A stretch of DNA of 49,760 nt, taken from NCBI GenBank assembly GCA_944325195.1, contig CALUZB010000010.1, positions 1-49,760 of the forward strand, given 5' to 3'. Source of the DNA: an uncultured Desulfovibrionaceae bacterium. GTDB lineage: Bacteria > Desulfobacterota > Desulfovibrionia > Desulfovibrionales > Desulfovibrionaceae. Below are positions 1 through 8,632 of this stretch, in pieces. The stretch's first letter is position 1; each line of letters begins with the position of its first letter. The position numbers and the translations under genes were made by a program. The notes below the pieces were generated by a model, which worked only from the letters and a program-made list of their open reading frames with translations, did not search any database and was not told the origin of the DNA.

Positions 1-23
1 GCCCCATGACTTTGGAGGCTTGC

Positions 24-50
24 GGGCGGTTCCGGGAAACAGGGCCGCCC
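24..50 (-). terminator. possible terminator hairpin after the secreted hydrolase gene
   Basis: Inverted repeat GGGCGG (24-29) / CCGCCC (45-50) with further partial pairing inside the loop, lying 14 bases past the stop codon of the minus-strand hydrolase gene. No clear T tract follows on the minus strand within the window, so it may be a stem-loop that only protects the 3' end. Confidence 0.35.
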
Positions 51-63
51 ACCTTAGTTACCG

Positions 64-1113
64 TCATTTCAGACTCTCTTTAAAGAAATCAGTCAGTCTG
101 TCAAAGGGAATAAGACTTATCCGGTCGTACAGATCCACATGGCCGGCCTCGGGCACAATGAGCAGTTCCTTGGGTTCCGCTGCGAGCTTATAGGCAGCCT
201 CACTGAACTCAATGGAATGCGCATTCTCTCCGGTGATAAACAGCATGGGTCGCGGTGATATGGTTTCAATGTCGTTGAACGGGTAGAAGTTCATGAACTT
301 CACGTTGCTGCTCAATGTGGGATGAGTGGTGGTTTGTGCAGACGCCCCATGAGGAGTGAATTCACCACGCGGAGTGCGGTAGAATTCATAGAACTCCCGC
401 TCAATGGGGGTAGATTTTTCCGTGAGTTCATGCACTGTGCCGCTGGTGTATTCCGCTTCGCCGCCGTTAAACTCCACATAGCGCTGTTCAGCCGCTTTTG
501 CGAGAACCGCTTTGCGCTGCTCCAGGCTCTGCCCATGCCTGAGCCCATTACGGTTGGCCGCTCCCATATCGTACATGCTGATCGTGGCAATGGCCTTGAG
601 CCTGGGATCGATTTTGGCGGCGCTGATGGCAAAACTGCCGCTTCCGCAAATGCCGATGACACCGATCCTCTCCCTGTCCACAAAGGGTCGGGTACCAAGA
701 TAATCTACAGCCGCACTGAAAGTTTCAGCATACATGTCCGGGGAAACGGCGTTGCGCGGCTCACCCTGGCTGCTGCCCCAGAAGGCCAGATCAACGGAAA
801 GCGCCACAAACCCCTGCTCTGCCATCTTAGTTGCATATAAGTCCGCGCTTTGTTCCTTTACCGCGCCCATTGGATGACCCACAATAATGGCGGCATGCTT
901 GGCATTCCGGTCCATATCTTTAGGCAAAAAAAGGTTCCCGGCAATTTCCATTTTATACTGGTTGGGAAAGTTAACGGACTGCCTGGTGACAGAGTCACTC
1001 TTGTAAAAGTTGGCGGCGTCGGCAGGCGCCTTGATTTCCTGCGCAAAGGCGGGGGCGGTGCACAATGTGCCAACAAGAGCGGTTGTCACGGCAAGGTACT
1101 TCAGCCTGTTCAT
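64..1113 (-). CDS. secreted alpha/beta hydrolase (dienelactone-hydrolase-like)
   Basis: 349-aa protein with a clear Sec signal peptide at residues 1-24 (short basic start, hydrophobic VTTALVGTLC stretch, AFA-Q cleavage site), so it is probably periplasmic. The mature part has the alpha/beta hydrolase pattern: an oxyanion-type HPMGAVKEQ segment near residue 80, a nucleophile-elbow-like GICGSGSFA near residue 154 in which Cys takes the nucleophile position, as in dienelactone hydrolases, and a late GHVDLYD (about 325) that supplies the His. The start is supported by a good ribosome binding site (AAGGAG) 6 bases upstream. It is followed by a hairpin and stands alone on its strand. The substrate is unknown; esterase, DLH or peptidase-like roles are all possible. 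The family call is firm, the function is not. Confidence 0.8.
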   Translation of the reverse strand: MNRLKYLAVTTALVGTLCTAPAFAQEIKAPADAANFYKSDSVTRQSVNFPNQYKMEIAGNLFLPKDMDRNAKHAAIIVGHPMGAVKEQSADLYATKMAEQGFVALSVDLAFWGSSQGEPRNAVSPDMYAETFSAAVDYLGTRPFVDRERIGVIGICGSGSFAISAAKIDPRLKAIATISMYDMGAANRNGLRHGQSLEQRKAVLAKAAEQRYVEFNGGEAEYTSGTVHELTEKSTPIEREFYEFYRTPRGEFTPHGASAQTTTHPTLSSNVKFMNFYPFNDIETISPRPMLFITGENAHSIEFSEAAYKLAAEPKELLIVPEAGHVDLYDRISLIPFDRLTDFFKESLK

Positions 1114-1436
1114 ATTATCTCCTTAAAAACAAATCCGGCGCAAAACCGGGTTGAGTTAAAAATGCAGGCATTTGGGCTGCGCGTCTGCGTTTAAATGATA
1201 CGTACGCCTGCTCAAGCGGGTAGGCCCTGGATGACCCAACCGGCTTGCCTATTTTTCAATAATTAGTTTATAGTGTTCATCACTTTGAACAGCAAATACT
1301 TATACTGAATATGATATTATACTTATGAGGCATGATACTCCGGCGGAGTACCCCATTCCGGAAGGTCATGACCACCTGGAAAAACCCGCTCCCAGACCGG
1401 CGGCAAATGTGCTGGGATTACAGAGATTGTCACAGC
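1114..1436. other. intergenic region with an AT-rich promoter-like core and a 43-codon ORF of doubtful reality
   Basis: The centre (about 1250-1325) is AT-rich and holds TATACT/TATGAT-like boxes that could drive the minus-strand hydrolase or a short plus-strand reading frame. That frame (ATG 1325 to TGA 1458) encodes 44 residues, beginning MRHDTPAEYPIPEGHDHL and ending NSREL. It has no recognisable family and no good ribosome binding site, so I regard it as a possible remnant rather than a gene. Confidence 0.3.
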
Positions 1437-1473
1437 AAAACAGCCGGGAACTCTGAGCGAGCCCCCGGCTGTT
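1437..1473 (-). terminator. rho-independent terminator of tRNA-Thr
   Basis: Stem AACAGCCGGG (1439-1448) / CCCGGCTGTT (1464-1473). Read on the minus strand it sits directly after the tRNA-Thr gene and is followed by TTTTGCTG. A good match to an intrinsic terminator. Confidence 0.75.
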
Positions 1474-1479
1474 AAAAAA

Positions 1480-1555
1480 TGGAGCCACCTGTCAGATTTG
1501 AACTGACGGCCTGCTGATTACGAATCAGCTGCTCTACCAACTGAGCTAAGGTGGC
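1480..1555 (-). tRNA. tRNA-Thr (anticodon CGU)
   Basis: Full cloverleaf on the minus strand: acceptor GCCACCT/AGGTGGC, D-arm AGCTCAGTTGGTAGAGC, anticodon loop TTCGTAA, T-arm with GTTCAAATC, and encoded CCA at 1480-1482. It stands alone and is terminated by the adjacent hairpin. Confidence 0.95.
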
Positions 1556-1787
1556 GATTGAACTTTGCGGCCTGGACAGAAAAACAACGGCGATTATCGC
1601 AAAATTCAGTCGGCCTGTGGAACAGAGGCGCTTAACAGCAACGGATTGCCGCCCCTGACCCACGGTTTTAATTAAGGAATTTAGCCGGCCAAGTCAAGAG
1701 ACGAAATGCCTTGAAAAATTAATGCAGGAAAAAGCAAATTATACTTGACAGAATGACCTTAGTAGCATAAAAACCTAATTCCGTTGA

Positions 1788-1863
<76 letters not shown>

Positions 1864-1926
1864 TGCCTCTTCTTGAAAAACTGGTGCAGGTTCACCATTT
1901 ATTAAAGAAGACCTGATTAAACATAA

Positions 1927-2000
<74 letters not shown>

Positions 2001-2026
2001 AAATTACAGGACAAAAGTCCGCCGCT

Positions 2027-2103
<77 letters not shown>

Positions 2104-2106
2104 TTT

Positions 2107-2150
2107 AAAGCCGTATAACCCATCCGACAGGATCGTTGTTATGCGGCTTT
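2107..2150 (+). terminator. terminator of the Gly-Cys-Gly tRNA cluster
   Basis: 13-base arms AAAGCCGTATAAC (2107-2119) / GTTATGCGGCTTT (2138-2150), paired throughout with one G-U, followed by CTGTGTCTTCT. It lies immediately after the last tRNA. Confidence 0.8.
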
Positions 2151-2209
2151 CTGTGTCTTCTCCCATTGACCTGGCTCAAATCCCTCCAAGAGCTACCTGC
2201 CCATGCTGA

Positions 2210-2482
2210 GTCGGCAAGAACAAGCGGCTCCGACAGGGCTGCCGACAGTCTGAAGTTGCAGCTAGTAAGGGGGGAGTAGCGATCCCGCAAATAGAGCAAG
2301 GGAAAAAGTCACTGCTGACCTCGCAGGAACAGGAAGCAAGCGCATTGGTCCGCCAGCTGAGCGTAAGAGAGAGCTCCGCGCGTCCTTGCATCAATATGCG
2401 CACCGTAAACACCATTTTGCAGGCGGTGAACCACAAGCTCAACATCAGAGGCAAGGCGGAACTGCGCGCTCTTAACCGCTAA
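2210..2482 (+). pseudogene. remnant of a LuxR-family HTH regulator
   Basis: An open frame without a convincing start codon, entered just after an in-frame TGA at 2207, ends with LLTSQEQEASALVRQLS, then INMRTVNTILQAVNHKLN, then IRGKAELRALNR and a TAA at 2480. This tracks the LuxR/FixJ C-terminal DNA-binding domain, which runs LTxREREVLxLVAxGLS, then ISxRTVxxHLxxIxxKL, then VRxRxEL. Several consensus residues are lost (EIAxxL has become ESSARP, and the first H is I). No upstream sensor domain is readable. I see a decayed C-terminal fragment. It could instead be a short expressed HTH protein, but no ribosome binding site supports that. Confidence 0.55.
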
Positions 2483-2856
2483 GCCGGATTCCACCCGGCC
2501 TAACCATTGTAAGAATTCAAAGATGAATGTTGCCGGTGCAGCTCAGCCGATTGAGCGCTTATGGGAAACAACGCGCCATGCCGGATTAGTTTCCCAAACC
2601 AAACTTACCGTGAGCTGAATTGGATCTGCTTCTTCCTGATATCTTCAAAGCAGATTGGTTTTTAAATCATGTATAATGAAAACGCAGGCTTTGTTTACAC
2701 TGCTGCCGGGTGAATGAACTGTCTTCAGACGCACAGGGCCCCTGACGCCGTGACTACCGGAACACCGAGCGCGAGCCGCAGGGCGTCCGCTTTCGTGTCC
2801 ACCGGAACGTTTCAATTTTTGAAGCCAGGTTCTAAAAGGCGCAACATTCTGCCCTG
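2483..2856. other. intergenic, no gene recognised
   Basis: Apart from a small GCCGG/CCGGC stem at 2483-2499, no coding frame with family resemblance or RNA gene is visible. The region separates the LuxR remnant from the 3' end of the Rha-like gene and is probably part of the same eroded island. Confidence 0.4.
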
Positions 2857-3615
2857 TCAAGTCTGGTTCAAAAAACTCCAGGCCGTCATGATCACTTTTT
2901 TGACCCCGCTCTCGGTCAAGTCATTAACTTCTGCAAGCTCAATGCCGCAAAGTTCTTCTAAAAATTCGTCAAAATCACTGTCGCAAGTATATTTAAACGC
3001 TGAGCAAGCATCTATCAATGTGTGGGCGATCTCGAGATGTTCCGAAGATGCAGGCTTATCACCGCCGGAAGGCGCGTACGCAAGTTTGACCAGAAAGCTG
3101 AAGGCATCGTTATATTTATCCCTTGGCATGGATTCAAAACCGGTTATTCCCAAGAAGGCACACAATGTATTCTTGGCCTGTTGCAAACGAAGGCCATCTA
3201 CAAAAGCCCAGTAAGCAACCATTCCGGATATCAACCGGAACAGACACTCTTCAACATTTTCCCCGGGGCCAGAAACCCGCGGCAGCTTTTCCTCAGCTTC
3301 CGGGTTTTTGTGTTCTTCTGCCTGAATAAGCTTCTGTTCCATAGCGTTATAGGCGTTAATATACTCGATCTTCCACTGCATGGCTTTTTTGCCGGTGTGA
3401 CACATCGACAATAAAGTAGCGGCATCACTGGTCAGGATATATGCGGGCTCTTGCCTGATCGCACCATTTCCGCTCTTTACTTCCAGTAAAATCGGTTCAA
3501 AGTTCAGCGAAGCCCACTTTTTCGGGATATCTTCAATTATGTCTTCAATACCGTGTACAACCTCATTCTGTTGTCGCCGGAATTGCCTTTTTCTCTGTTT
3601 AAGTTTCTTTTCCAT
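2857..3615 (-). CDS. phage Rha-like regulatory protein
   Basis: 252 aa. Residues about 20-95 resemble the Rha domain of phage regulatory/anti-repressor proteins: a VVHGIEDII segment, an acidic NFEPILLEV strand, then TSDAATLLSM and TGKKAMQWKIEYINAYNAME, the hallmark GKKAxxWKxxYIxAFNxME signature. Residues 110-250 are a helical region without recognised relatives. The start has a strong AAGGGGA site 6 bases upstream. No other phage genes (integrase, repressor, structural) are visible, so this is an orphan prophage gene beside the tRNA cluster. In phages Rha interferes with growth or regulates lysogeny; its present role here is unknown. Confidence 0.75.
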   Translation of the reverse strand: MEKKLKQRKRQFRRQQNEVVHGIEDIIEDIPKKWASLNFEPILLEVKSGNGAIRQEPAYILTSDAATLLSMCHTGKKAMQWKIEYINAYNAMEQKLIQAEEHKNPEAEEKLPRVSGPGENVEECLFRLISGMVAYWAFVDGLRLQQAKNTLCAFLGITGFESMPRDKYNDAFSFLVKLAYAPSGGDKPASSEHLEIAHTLIDACSAFKYTCDSDFDEFLEELCGIELAEVNDLTESGVKKVIMTAWSFLNQT

Positions 3616-3643
3616 AGATTCCCCTTGTGTTTGGTCTGAGCGT

Positions 3644-3835
3644 TCAGCATTGGGTGATTAAGCAAATGACATAAACGGCCCCCATAAGCACAATCATTTT
3701 TACGTTTTGAACGACTGAAAAAAGAGACTTGTGACCTTGTTGCTCCAATGCAGCCTGATTTTGCGCTTTTTCTACAGTTATTCCAGAATTTTGTATTTTT
3801 AACCATGCATACTTGGAGTAACTACCTGAATTCAA
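3644..3835 (-). CDS. possible small single-span membrane protein
   Basis: 63-aa frame with a TTG start that ends in one hydrophobic stretch (MIVLMGAVYVICLI) followed by a terminal TQC. It lies just upstream of, and in the same direction as, the Rha-like gene. The frame is plausible as a phage-style small protein, but the start is weak and other frames overlap. Low confidence. Confidence 0.2.
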   Translation of the reverse strand: MNSGSYSKYAWLKIQNSGITVEKAQNQAALEQQGHKSLFSVVQNVKMIVLMGAVYVICLITQC

Positions 3836-3911
3836 TAAGAAAAATCATCGTTGATATAGCAAAGTCCTTTATATATGAAATAAACTGATGAAACGTTTAT
3901 TTCTGTTTACC

Positions 3912-4246
3912 TGCTGCGCGATGTGACGAACGCCTATATTAAAGGCGGATACATAACCAGTCGGGCTTTTGTCAACCCAAACCCGCCTGAAGAGGGTGTG
4001 CTGGAAATTCTGGTAATTGAGGGCACGGTTGAAAAAATAATTATCAATGACGGCAAGGCCAAGGGCAAGGAATTCACGGCATTTCCAGGTCTGACTGGAG
4101 GTCCGTTAAACCTCAGAGACATCGACCAGGGGTTGGACCAGTTGAATCGCTTGCCGTCCAATAATACGGTAATGCAGATTGAGCCCGGCGGACAGCTACA
4201 AAGCCGCTACCGATACGCTCCCCCCGGAGTGGCGGCATTTGGGTGA
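3912..4246 (+). pseudogene. fragment of a two-partner-secretion TpsB (ShlB/FhaC-like) POTRA region
   Basis: The frame reads YLLRDVTNAYIKGGYITSRA, then GVLEILVIEGTVEKI, then LNLRDIDQGLDQLNRLPSNN and TVMQIEPG. This is the conserved POTRA_2/ShlB segment that precedes the 16-strand barrel of TpsB transporters. There is no signal peptide, no first POTRA start and no beta-barrel. The frame is closed by stop codons on both sides (TAA upstream at about 3885, TGA at 4244), so under a fifth of the usual roughly 550-aa protein is left. No matching secreted TpsA exoprotein is present. Confidence 0.75.
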
Positions 4247-4577
4247 AGCCGGGCTCAAGTCCCTCAAGCTCATGCCGGTCAACGGCGTTTTTGAGGAAAC
4301 TGTTCAGGCCGTGATGCTCAATCCGGACTGTACAACTCTGCTTTCAAATTGGACGTGAACGCCGGAATGCCCGTAAGCAAATGGCGTCGGTAGCTGACAC
4401 CAGGATTTGAGAATTGTACGAAATACTTGAATAATCACCTGGTATGGAATAATCTAAGCGCCCAAGAACAGTCAGGCAACAGCCGCCGCTGACAGAGCTT
4501 GGGGTCAAGGAACAGCAAACGTCGGCTATTGGAAGGCTGTATGTTCGATTTGCAATTCCTGTTGGAGTGCGACTTTT
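4247..4577. other. eroded stretch between the TpsB fragment and the glycosyltransferase
   Basis: In the plus frame +1 to the TpsB remnant, an open stretch (about 4206-4357) reads LPPEWRHLGEAGLKSLKLMP then VNGVFEETVQAVMLNPD and ends at a TGA. It has good codon character but no family I recognise. The rest shows no gene. The stretch looks like further pseudogene debris. Confidence 0.3.
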
Positions 4578-5471
4578 ATGATAACACCTGATGTCAATAT
4601 AACAGTTACTTCTTATAATCGTCTGAACTCAACAAAAAAGTGTATTGAATCCGTCAAGCAAACTGAAGACGTTAATTATACGCTTACAGTTGTGGACAAT
4701 AACAGTAGCGATGGTTCGCAGGAATATCTTGTTTCTCTGTTTGAAACAGGCGCAATAGACCGTCTGTTTTTGTGCAAATACAATGTTGGAGTATCTGTAG
4801 CCTCTAATCTTGGTTGGGCTTCCATTGACACTCCTTATTATGTGAAACTCGATAATGATGTGGAACTGCTTCGTTCAGACTGGCTGAGTAATCTTATAGA
4901 GCTGTCGGAACAAGCTCCTGACACAGGAAGTATGGGGTATTATATTGAACCGCAACGTAACGAATCGGAATCAGGACTGTTTTTCGATGTAGAGCACAGC
5001 GTTGGTTCGTGTATTCTCATATCACGCGAGGTCCACAAACTTCTTGGGTTCTGGAATGAAGATTATGGCCTCTACGGCATAGAAGATTCCGACTTTTCCA
5101 CCAGAGTTATGAAAGCGGGACTCAAGAGTCGCTATGCTTCACATAGTGAACGGTATGTTAAACATCATCATCAACTATATTTCGATAATGACCAACTTGA
5201 TGACGAAATTCGGAAAACGCATGGTCTGTCTGATGAATACGTTGGAATGTTCTACTTTAATAACGCAATGTTCTTGTCCGGAAAACGCTCTGTTTATGTG
5301 AAACGTAAATTTATTGAACGCAAACGTGAAGATGGATTGTATGAATTCTCAATCAACCCTGAATACTTAACTGATGAAAGTTATTATATCAATGCTCGGA
5401 AGAATTTCATCAACGAATATAAGAAAGCTGTGTTTAATGAAGAACAAAGATCAACAAAACAGATTAAATAG
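4578..5471 (+). CDS. family 2 glycosyltransferase
   Basis: 297 aa, cytoplasmic GT-A fold. Visible motifs are the N-terminal strand NITVTSYNRLNSTKKCIES, the nucleotide-binding VVDNNSSDGS near residue 40, the metal-binding KLDNDVEL (DxD) near residue 94, and the acceptor-side GIEDSDFSTRVMKAG near residue 174, where ED is the usual catalytic base region. The C-terminal ~110 residues are charged and uncharacterised. The gene is noticeably richer in A+T and in AAA/GAA/TAT codons than neighbouring genes, and it is flanked on both sides by gene fragments, so horizontal acquisition is likely. The start is ATG with a GGAG-type site about 10 bases upstream. The sugar and acceptor are unknown; no other glycan genes adjoin it. 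Confidence 0.85.
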   Translation: MITPDVNITVTSYNRLNSTKKCIESVKQTEDVNYTLTVVDNNSSDGSQEYLVSLFETGAIDRLFLCKYNVGVSVASNLGWASIDTPYYVKLDNDVELLRSDWLSNLIELSEQAPDTGSMGYYIEPQRNESESGLFFDVEHSVGSCILISREVHKLLGFWNEDYGLYGIEDSDFSTRVMKAGLKSRYASHSERYVKHHHQLYFDNDQLDDEIRKTHGLSDEYVGMFYFNNAMFLSGKRSVYVKRKFIERKREDGLYEFSINPEYLTDESYYINARKNFINEYKKAVFNEEQRSTKQIK

Positions 5472-5739
5472 AAACCATACATTCAATATGGCCTTCATTC
5501 ATAAAACCAGCTCCATTACTGCCATCAGCTCTGTCAGTTAGAGTGCCTTCTTCTGAAACCTCGCTTGATAACAAGATAATCCACCCGCCTCCCGAACCAT
5601 AAGGCCACATGCCGTCACTAGAAAGCATTCTAGTGTTGTTGTAATTAGTCAGGATAATTGCCGTAAGGCCAACTGATTTATAAGTAGAAGGGGCATCTGC
5701 CCCAATCCTCCATATTGAGAAAAGCAGATTGCGGAGTTT
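5464..5739 (-). pseudogene. orphan C-terminal protein fragment
   Basis: A minus-strand open frame of 91 codons begins right after a TGA and has no start codon near its beginning. It reads IWRIGADAPSTYKSVGLTAI, then ILTNYNNTRMLSSDGMWPYG, then SGGGWIILLSSEVSEEGTLT, and ends with GHIECMVSI and a TAA. It overlaps the glycosyltransferase stop codon by a few bases in convergent orientation. It looks like the tail of a larger exported or phage-tail-like protein, but I recognise no family. A plus-strand scrap just beyond it (5744-5910, ENRNNAALADAMGINHAKLL and onward) may be another fragment. Confidence 0.4.
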
Positions 5740-5922
5740 TCAGGGGGCGCTGAGAACCGCAACAACGCAGCACTTGCAGATGCTATGGGAATTAATCACG
5801 CAAAATTGCTGAACGAGCTGCTCGCAAACACCCGGTATGCCGCCCCCGGCATAGGGCAGACAGAACTGTGGTTCCGACTGCCCATAATTATCGTTGTGCG
5901 CCGGCACTGATATGCCCCGCAC

Positions 5923-7031
5923 TTAAGCGGCGCGATTGGCAATTTTCCGCATTAAGCCGGGAATATCGATATTTTGCGGGCAGCGCCGGAGACACCTCCC
6001 ACACTGCAGGCAATCCGCCGCGCTGTGTTCCAGGCTGGAAAGTCCATCCAGGCGCCAGGCGTCTCCGCTAAGCTTCTGTTCATTGTAAGCTTTGATAATA
6101 TAAGGAATATCAAGCTTGACCGGACAAACAGAGCAGCAATAACGACAAGCCGTACAGGGCACGCCCAGGTGTTTGAGAATCGCTTCCGTTGCCTGCTGCA
6201 AAGCTTTTTGCTCCTCAGCGCTCAATGGATTGAAAGAATCAAAGGTATGCAGGTTGTCCCGGACCTGTTCCAGGGTTGACATGCCGCTGAGCACAGTTTG
6301 CACGTTGGGAAGGCCCATCAGATAGCGGAAGGCCCAGGAAGATAGCGAGCGTTCCGGAGCCGCTGCCTTAAGAATGGCGGTGGCTTCCGCATTCAGGTTT
6401 GACAAAGTGCCCCCTTTAGCGGCTCCATTACCCAAATCGGGATATTGTAACCGGTCAGGATATCGTACTGTTGTTTTGCCTCCAAAAGTGTCCAGTCCAG
6501 GTAGTTTATTTGAATCTGGGCCATGTCGAAACCGCTGTACCACTCAAGGAAGCGGGTCAGAAGCGCGGGCGAAGCATGGGAAGAAAAGCCGAGATAGCGA
6601 ACACGCCCTTTTTCTTTTTGCTCCAGCAGATATCCGATGTAATTTTGTTTTGCATCCATAAACTGCTGAGCATAATCTTCACTAAGGCTGTGCAGCAGGT
6701 AGAAATCAAAGTAATCTGTTTTGCAACGCCGCAGTTGCTCTTCAAAAACCGTCCGGATATCAGGGTTGGCAGCCACATAAAATTTTGTAGTCAGATAGTA
6801 GCTCTCGCGCGGGTATTCAGCCAGAGCCTCTCCAAGAAAGCCCTCTGAATTGCCTTCATGATAGATGTAGGCAGTGTCAAAATAATTTATGCCCCCTTCC
6901 ATGGCCGCGTCTATGATTTTTTGTGCTTCAACGCGGTCAATTACGGCATTGTTATTGCCTTCCAGGGGAAAGCGCATACACCCCATACCTAACGCGGATA
7001 TGCAGGCTTTCTGAAATGGCTTGTAATACAT
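5923..7031 (-). pseudogene. aldo/keto reductase with C-terminal 4Fe-4S segment, frameshifted
   Basis: The N-terminal part (7031 down to about 6412) is an aldo/keto reductase barrel with the catalytic tetrad visible: Asp52 and Tyr57 (FDTAYIYHEG), Lys83 (TTKFYV) and His114 (FYLLHSL). The C-terminal part in another frame continues the family seamlessly: LSSWAFRYLMGLPNVQTVLS, then two Cys clusters CTACRYCCSVCP and CLQCGRCLRRCP, as in the ferredoxin-like aldo/keto reductases of anaerobes. The two halves join at a run of five G on the coding strand (6410-6414); one extra G would restore EPLKGGTLSNLN. I start at 7031 because AAGGAG is then well spaced. It may be a real pseudogene, a sequencing error or, less likely, a slippage site. 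Confidence 0.8.
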
Positions 7032-7097
7032 GTTCATCTCCTTTTGTTGGCTAAGGTTCAAGAAAGCCGCACTCCCCTTTGTCAACGCAAGCCCCAA

Positions 7098-7348
7098 GCA
7101 AAAAGATTACCGTTTCCCTTGCTCTTTTTCAAGGCTGGATCGACTCCAAGGGACTAAACGTTCTGATGCCTGTCAAAGCGAGTGTTCACTCCTGATGCCG
7201 GTACCGCGATCAGAAACAATTTTTCGCGGCTTGTGAGCAGCGTGGATTGAAAATGCATTAATCTACACCAGAACAGCCATACGCTTAAAAGCCCGCCCTA
7301 AAGCCCTGCATAACAATACCAACACCCGCGAGAAGACTGAACCCAACA
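7098..7348. other. intergenic region downstream of the amidinotransferase of module A
   Basis: This is the quiet part of the 313-base gap between the start of the broken aldo/keto reductase and the amidinotransferase. I see no coding frame or RNA gene here; the two structured elements lie at its right edge and are listed separately. Confidence 0.4.
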
Positions 7349-7389
7349 GACCCCGGGGCGGGACTGACAGGGGAATGCGCCCCGGGGTC
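7349..7389 (-). terminator. GC-rich hairpin downstream of amidinotransferase A
   Basis: Perfect 12-base arms GACCCCGGGGCG (7349-7360) and CGCCCCGGGGTC (7378-7389) around a 17-base loop. The same element, with the same loop bases but a different stem sequence, follows amidinotransferase B. No T tract follows, so it is either an atypical terminator or a 3'-end stability or regulatory structure. Confidence 0.6.
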
Positions 7390-7391
7390 CT

Positions 7392-7414
7392 GTAAATAAG
7401 CATTGCTTATTTAC
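7392..7414 (-). promoter_or_regulatory. palindrome over the stop codon of amidinotransferase A
   Basis: Arms GTAAATAAGC (7392-7401) and GCTTATTTAC (7405-7414) with a 3-base centre. The palindrome covers the stop codon at 7411. The same palindrome occurs at 14597-14619 over the stop codon of amidinotransferase B. Confidence 0.55.
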
Positions 7415-8583
7415 TGATTGGGAAAGTAGTCTTCACAGCCGCCTTCGCGGTAAATGTCCAGGGTGTTGCAATGCAGCATCCCGCCGAAACGCCATACTTT
7501 GTCAAATTGAATAGGCACAACTTCAATGCCGAGCTTATTCAACTGTTCGGCGTAACCGTGTTCATTGGCGTCCGCACAAATGGTTTTCGGGTCAATGGAA
7601 ATCACATTCATACCGGCTGTGGAAGTGGAATTGCTCGGCATACCCCATTCCATAAAGCTTGTGCGCTGATCTTGCCAGATGTATTCCATCGGAGCGCAGG
7701 GAATGAGTTCCCAGTCGTTCCTCTTAAACAAATCCAACACCTTTTCACTGGTTATGGGCTTGTTCCACAGGTAAATGGCCAGGCCCGGACGAGGAAAGAC
7801 CAGAGAGCAGTCAATATGCCAGGGGGCGTAGTGGCCGATTGCGGCGCTGTCAAACCGGCATTCATGCAGGCGCAGCCCACGGGAAGTGATGTAGCGGCGC
7901 AGCCAGTCGCGTCCAAGCTCGTTGTTCACTGATGAGGGTTGCAGGAACACGTCTTTACCGGCGCGGATCATATCGGCAGCGTCCCACAAGGGCTCCAGCT
8001 CTTTCAAGGCCCAACGCTTTTCGTTGAAGCGCCTGGTTTTTTCCTCAACCGACCACACATTGTTCAGGTTCCACCAATAATTCGGCTCATATCCCTCATC
8101 GGTAAGCCGGGGACGGGGAGCGGAAATCCACTGGCAATCGGGGTCTTCCCGGTAGTATTTTTCAAACAGCGGACGCATATACAGATACTCGTAAAAGCGT
8201 TGACGCATAGTGCCGGTGGCTTCGATGATTTCATTGCCCAGAATCAAGGTAAGATCGCGCGGATTGGCAGCGTTGCGCTGAATAGGCACGCTCCAGTCCG
8301 GGGTGGACACCGGCTCGCCGTTTTTCATACTTTTGTGCACCACCACCCGGTCAACTGTTACCCCGCGCTTTTCAAACTGACGGGCAAACTCGTCCTGCTG
8401 CTCCATAGCTTCGGCCACTGCCTCCGCCGGCCAGGGGCCGTATTCGCCGAACCTGTAGGCCCCCAGATCGTTCTTGTTCTGAGCGCCCGGCTCCAGAGCC
8501 GGCCAGCCGGCACCTTCGGCAGAACCGACAACCACCCGTTTCAGCGGGTCCCATTCATTCCAGGAATTAACAATTTTAGCCAT
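7411..8583 (-). CDS. AGAT-family amidinotransferase (module A)
   Basis: 390-aa cytoplasmic enzyme of the arginine:glycine amidinotransferase family, which moves the amidino group from arginine to an amine through a covalent cysteine intermediate. The hallmarks run in order: NPRDLTLILGNEIIEA (107-121), EYLYMRPLFEKYY, APRPRL (155-160), WDAADMIRAGKDVF (Asp201/Asp204, human Asp254 region), PWHID (His256, Asp258; human His303/Asp305), DANE (338-341) and LHCNTLD (Cys372; human Cys407). It ends in a family-specific YREGGCEDYFPNQ tail. It is the second gene after the MFS transporter (49 bases apart, same strand), with AAGGAG before ATG. The acceptor (glycine, sarcosine, taurine, a diamine or another) is not determinable. 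Close paralogue of the genes at 14616 and 38703. Confidence 0.9.
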   Translation of the reverse strand: MAKIVNSWNEWDPLKRVVVGSAEGAGWPALEPGAQNKNDLGAYRFGEYGPWPAEAVAEAMEQQDEFARQFEKRGVTVDRVVVHKSMKNGEPVSTPDWSVPIQRNAANPRDLTLILGNEIIEATGTMRQRFYEYLYMRPLFEKYYREDPDCQWISAPRPRLTDEGYEPNYWWNLNNVWSVEEKTRRFNEKRWALKELEPLWDAADMIRAGKDVFLQPSSVNNELGRDWLRRYITSRGLRLHECRFDSAAIGHYAPWHIDCSLVFPRPGLAIYLWNKPITSEKVLDLFKRNDWELIPCAPMEYIWQDQRTSFMEWGMPSNSTSTAGMNVISIDPKTICADANEHGYAEQLNKLGIEVVPIQFDKVWRFGGMLHCNTLDIYREGGCEDYFPNQ

Positions 8584-8632
8584 ATAATCACTCCTTTTCG
8601 GTAAAAATACCGTTAAATATGGTTCTTTCCAG

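Noticed and set aside
322..840. 172-codon plus-strand frame over the secreted hydrolase
   Set aside because: Antisense shadow of a gene with signal peptide and clear fold; no start signals.
2714..3214. 166-codon plus-strand frame opposite the Rha-like gene
   Set aside because: Antisense to a protein with a recognisable Rha signature; the translated sequence is low in protein-like pattern.
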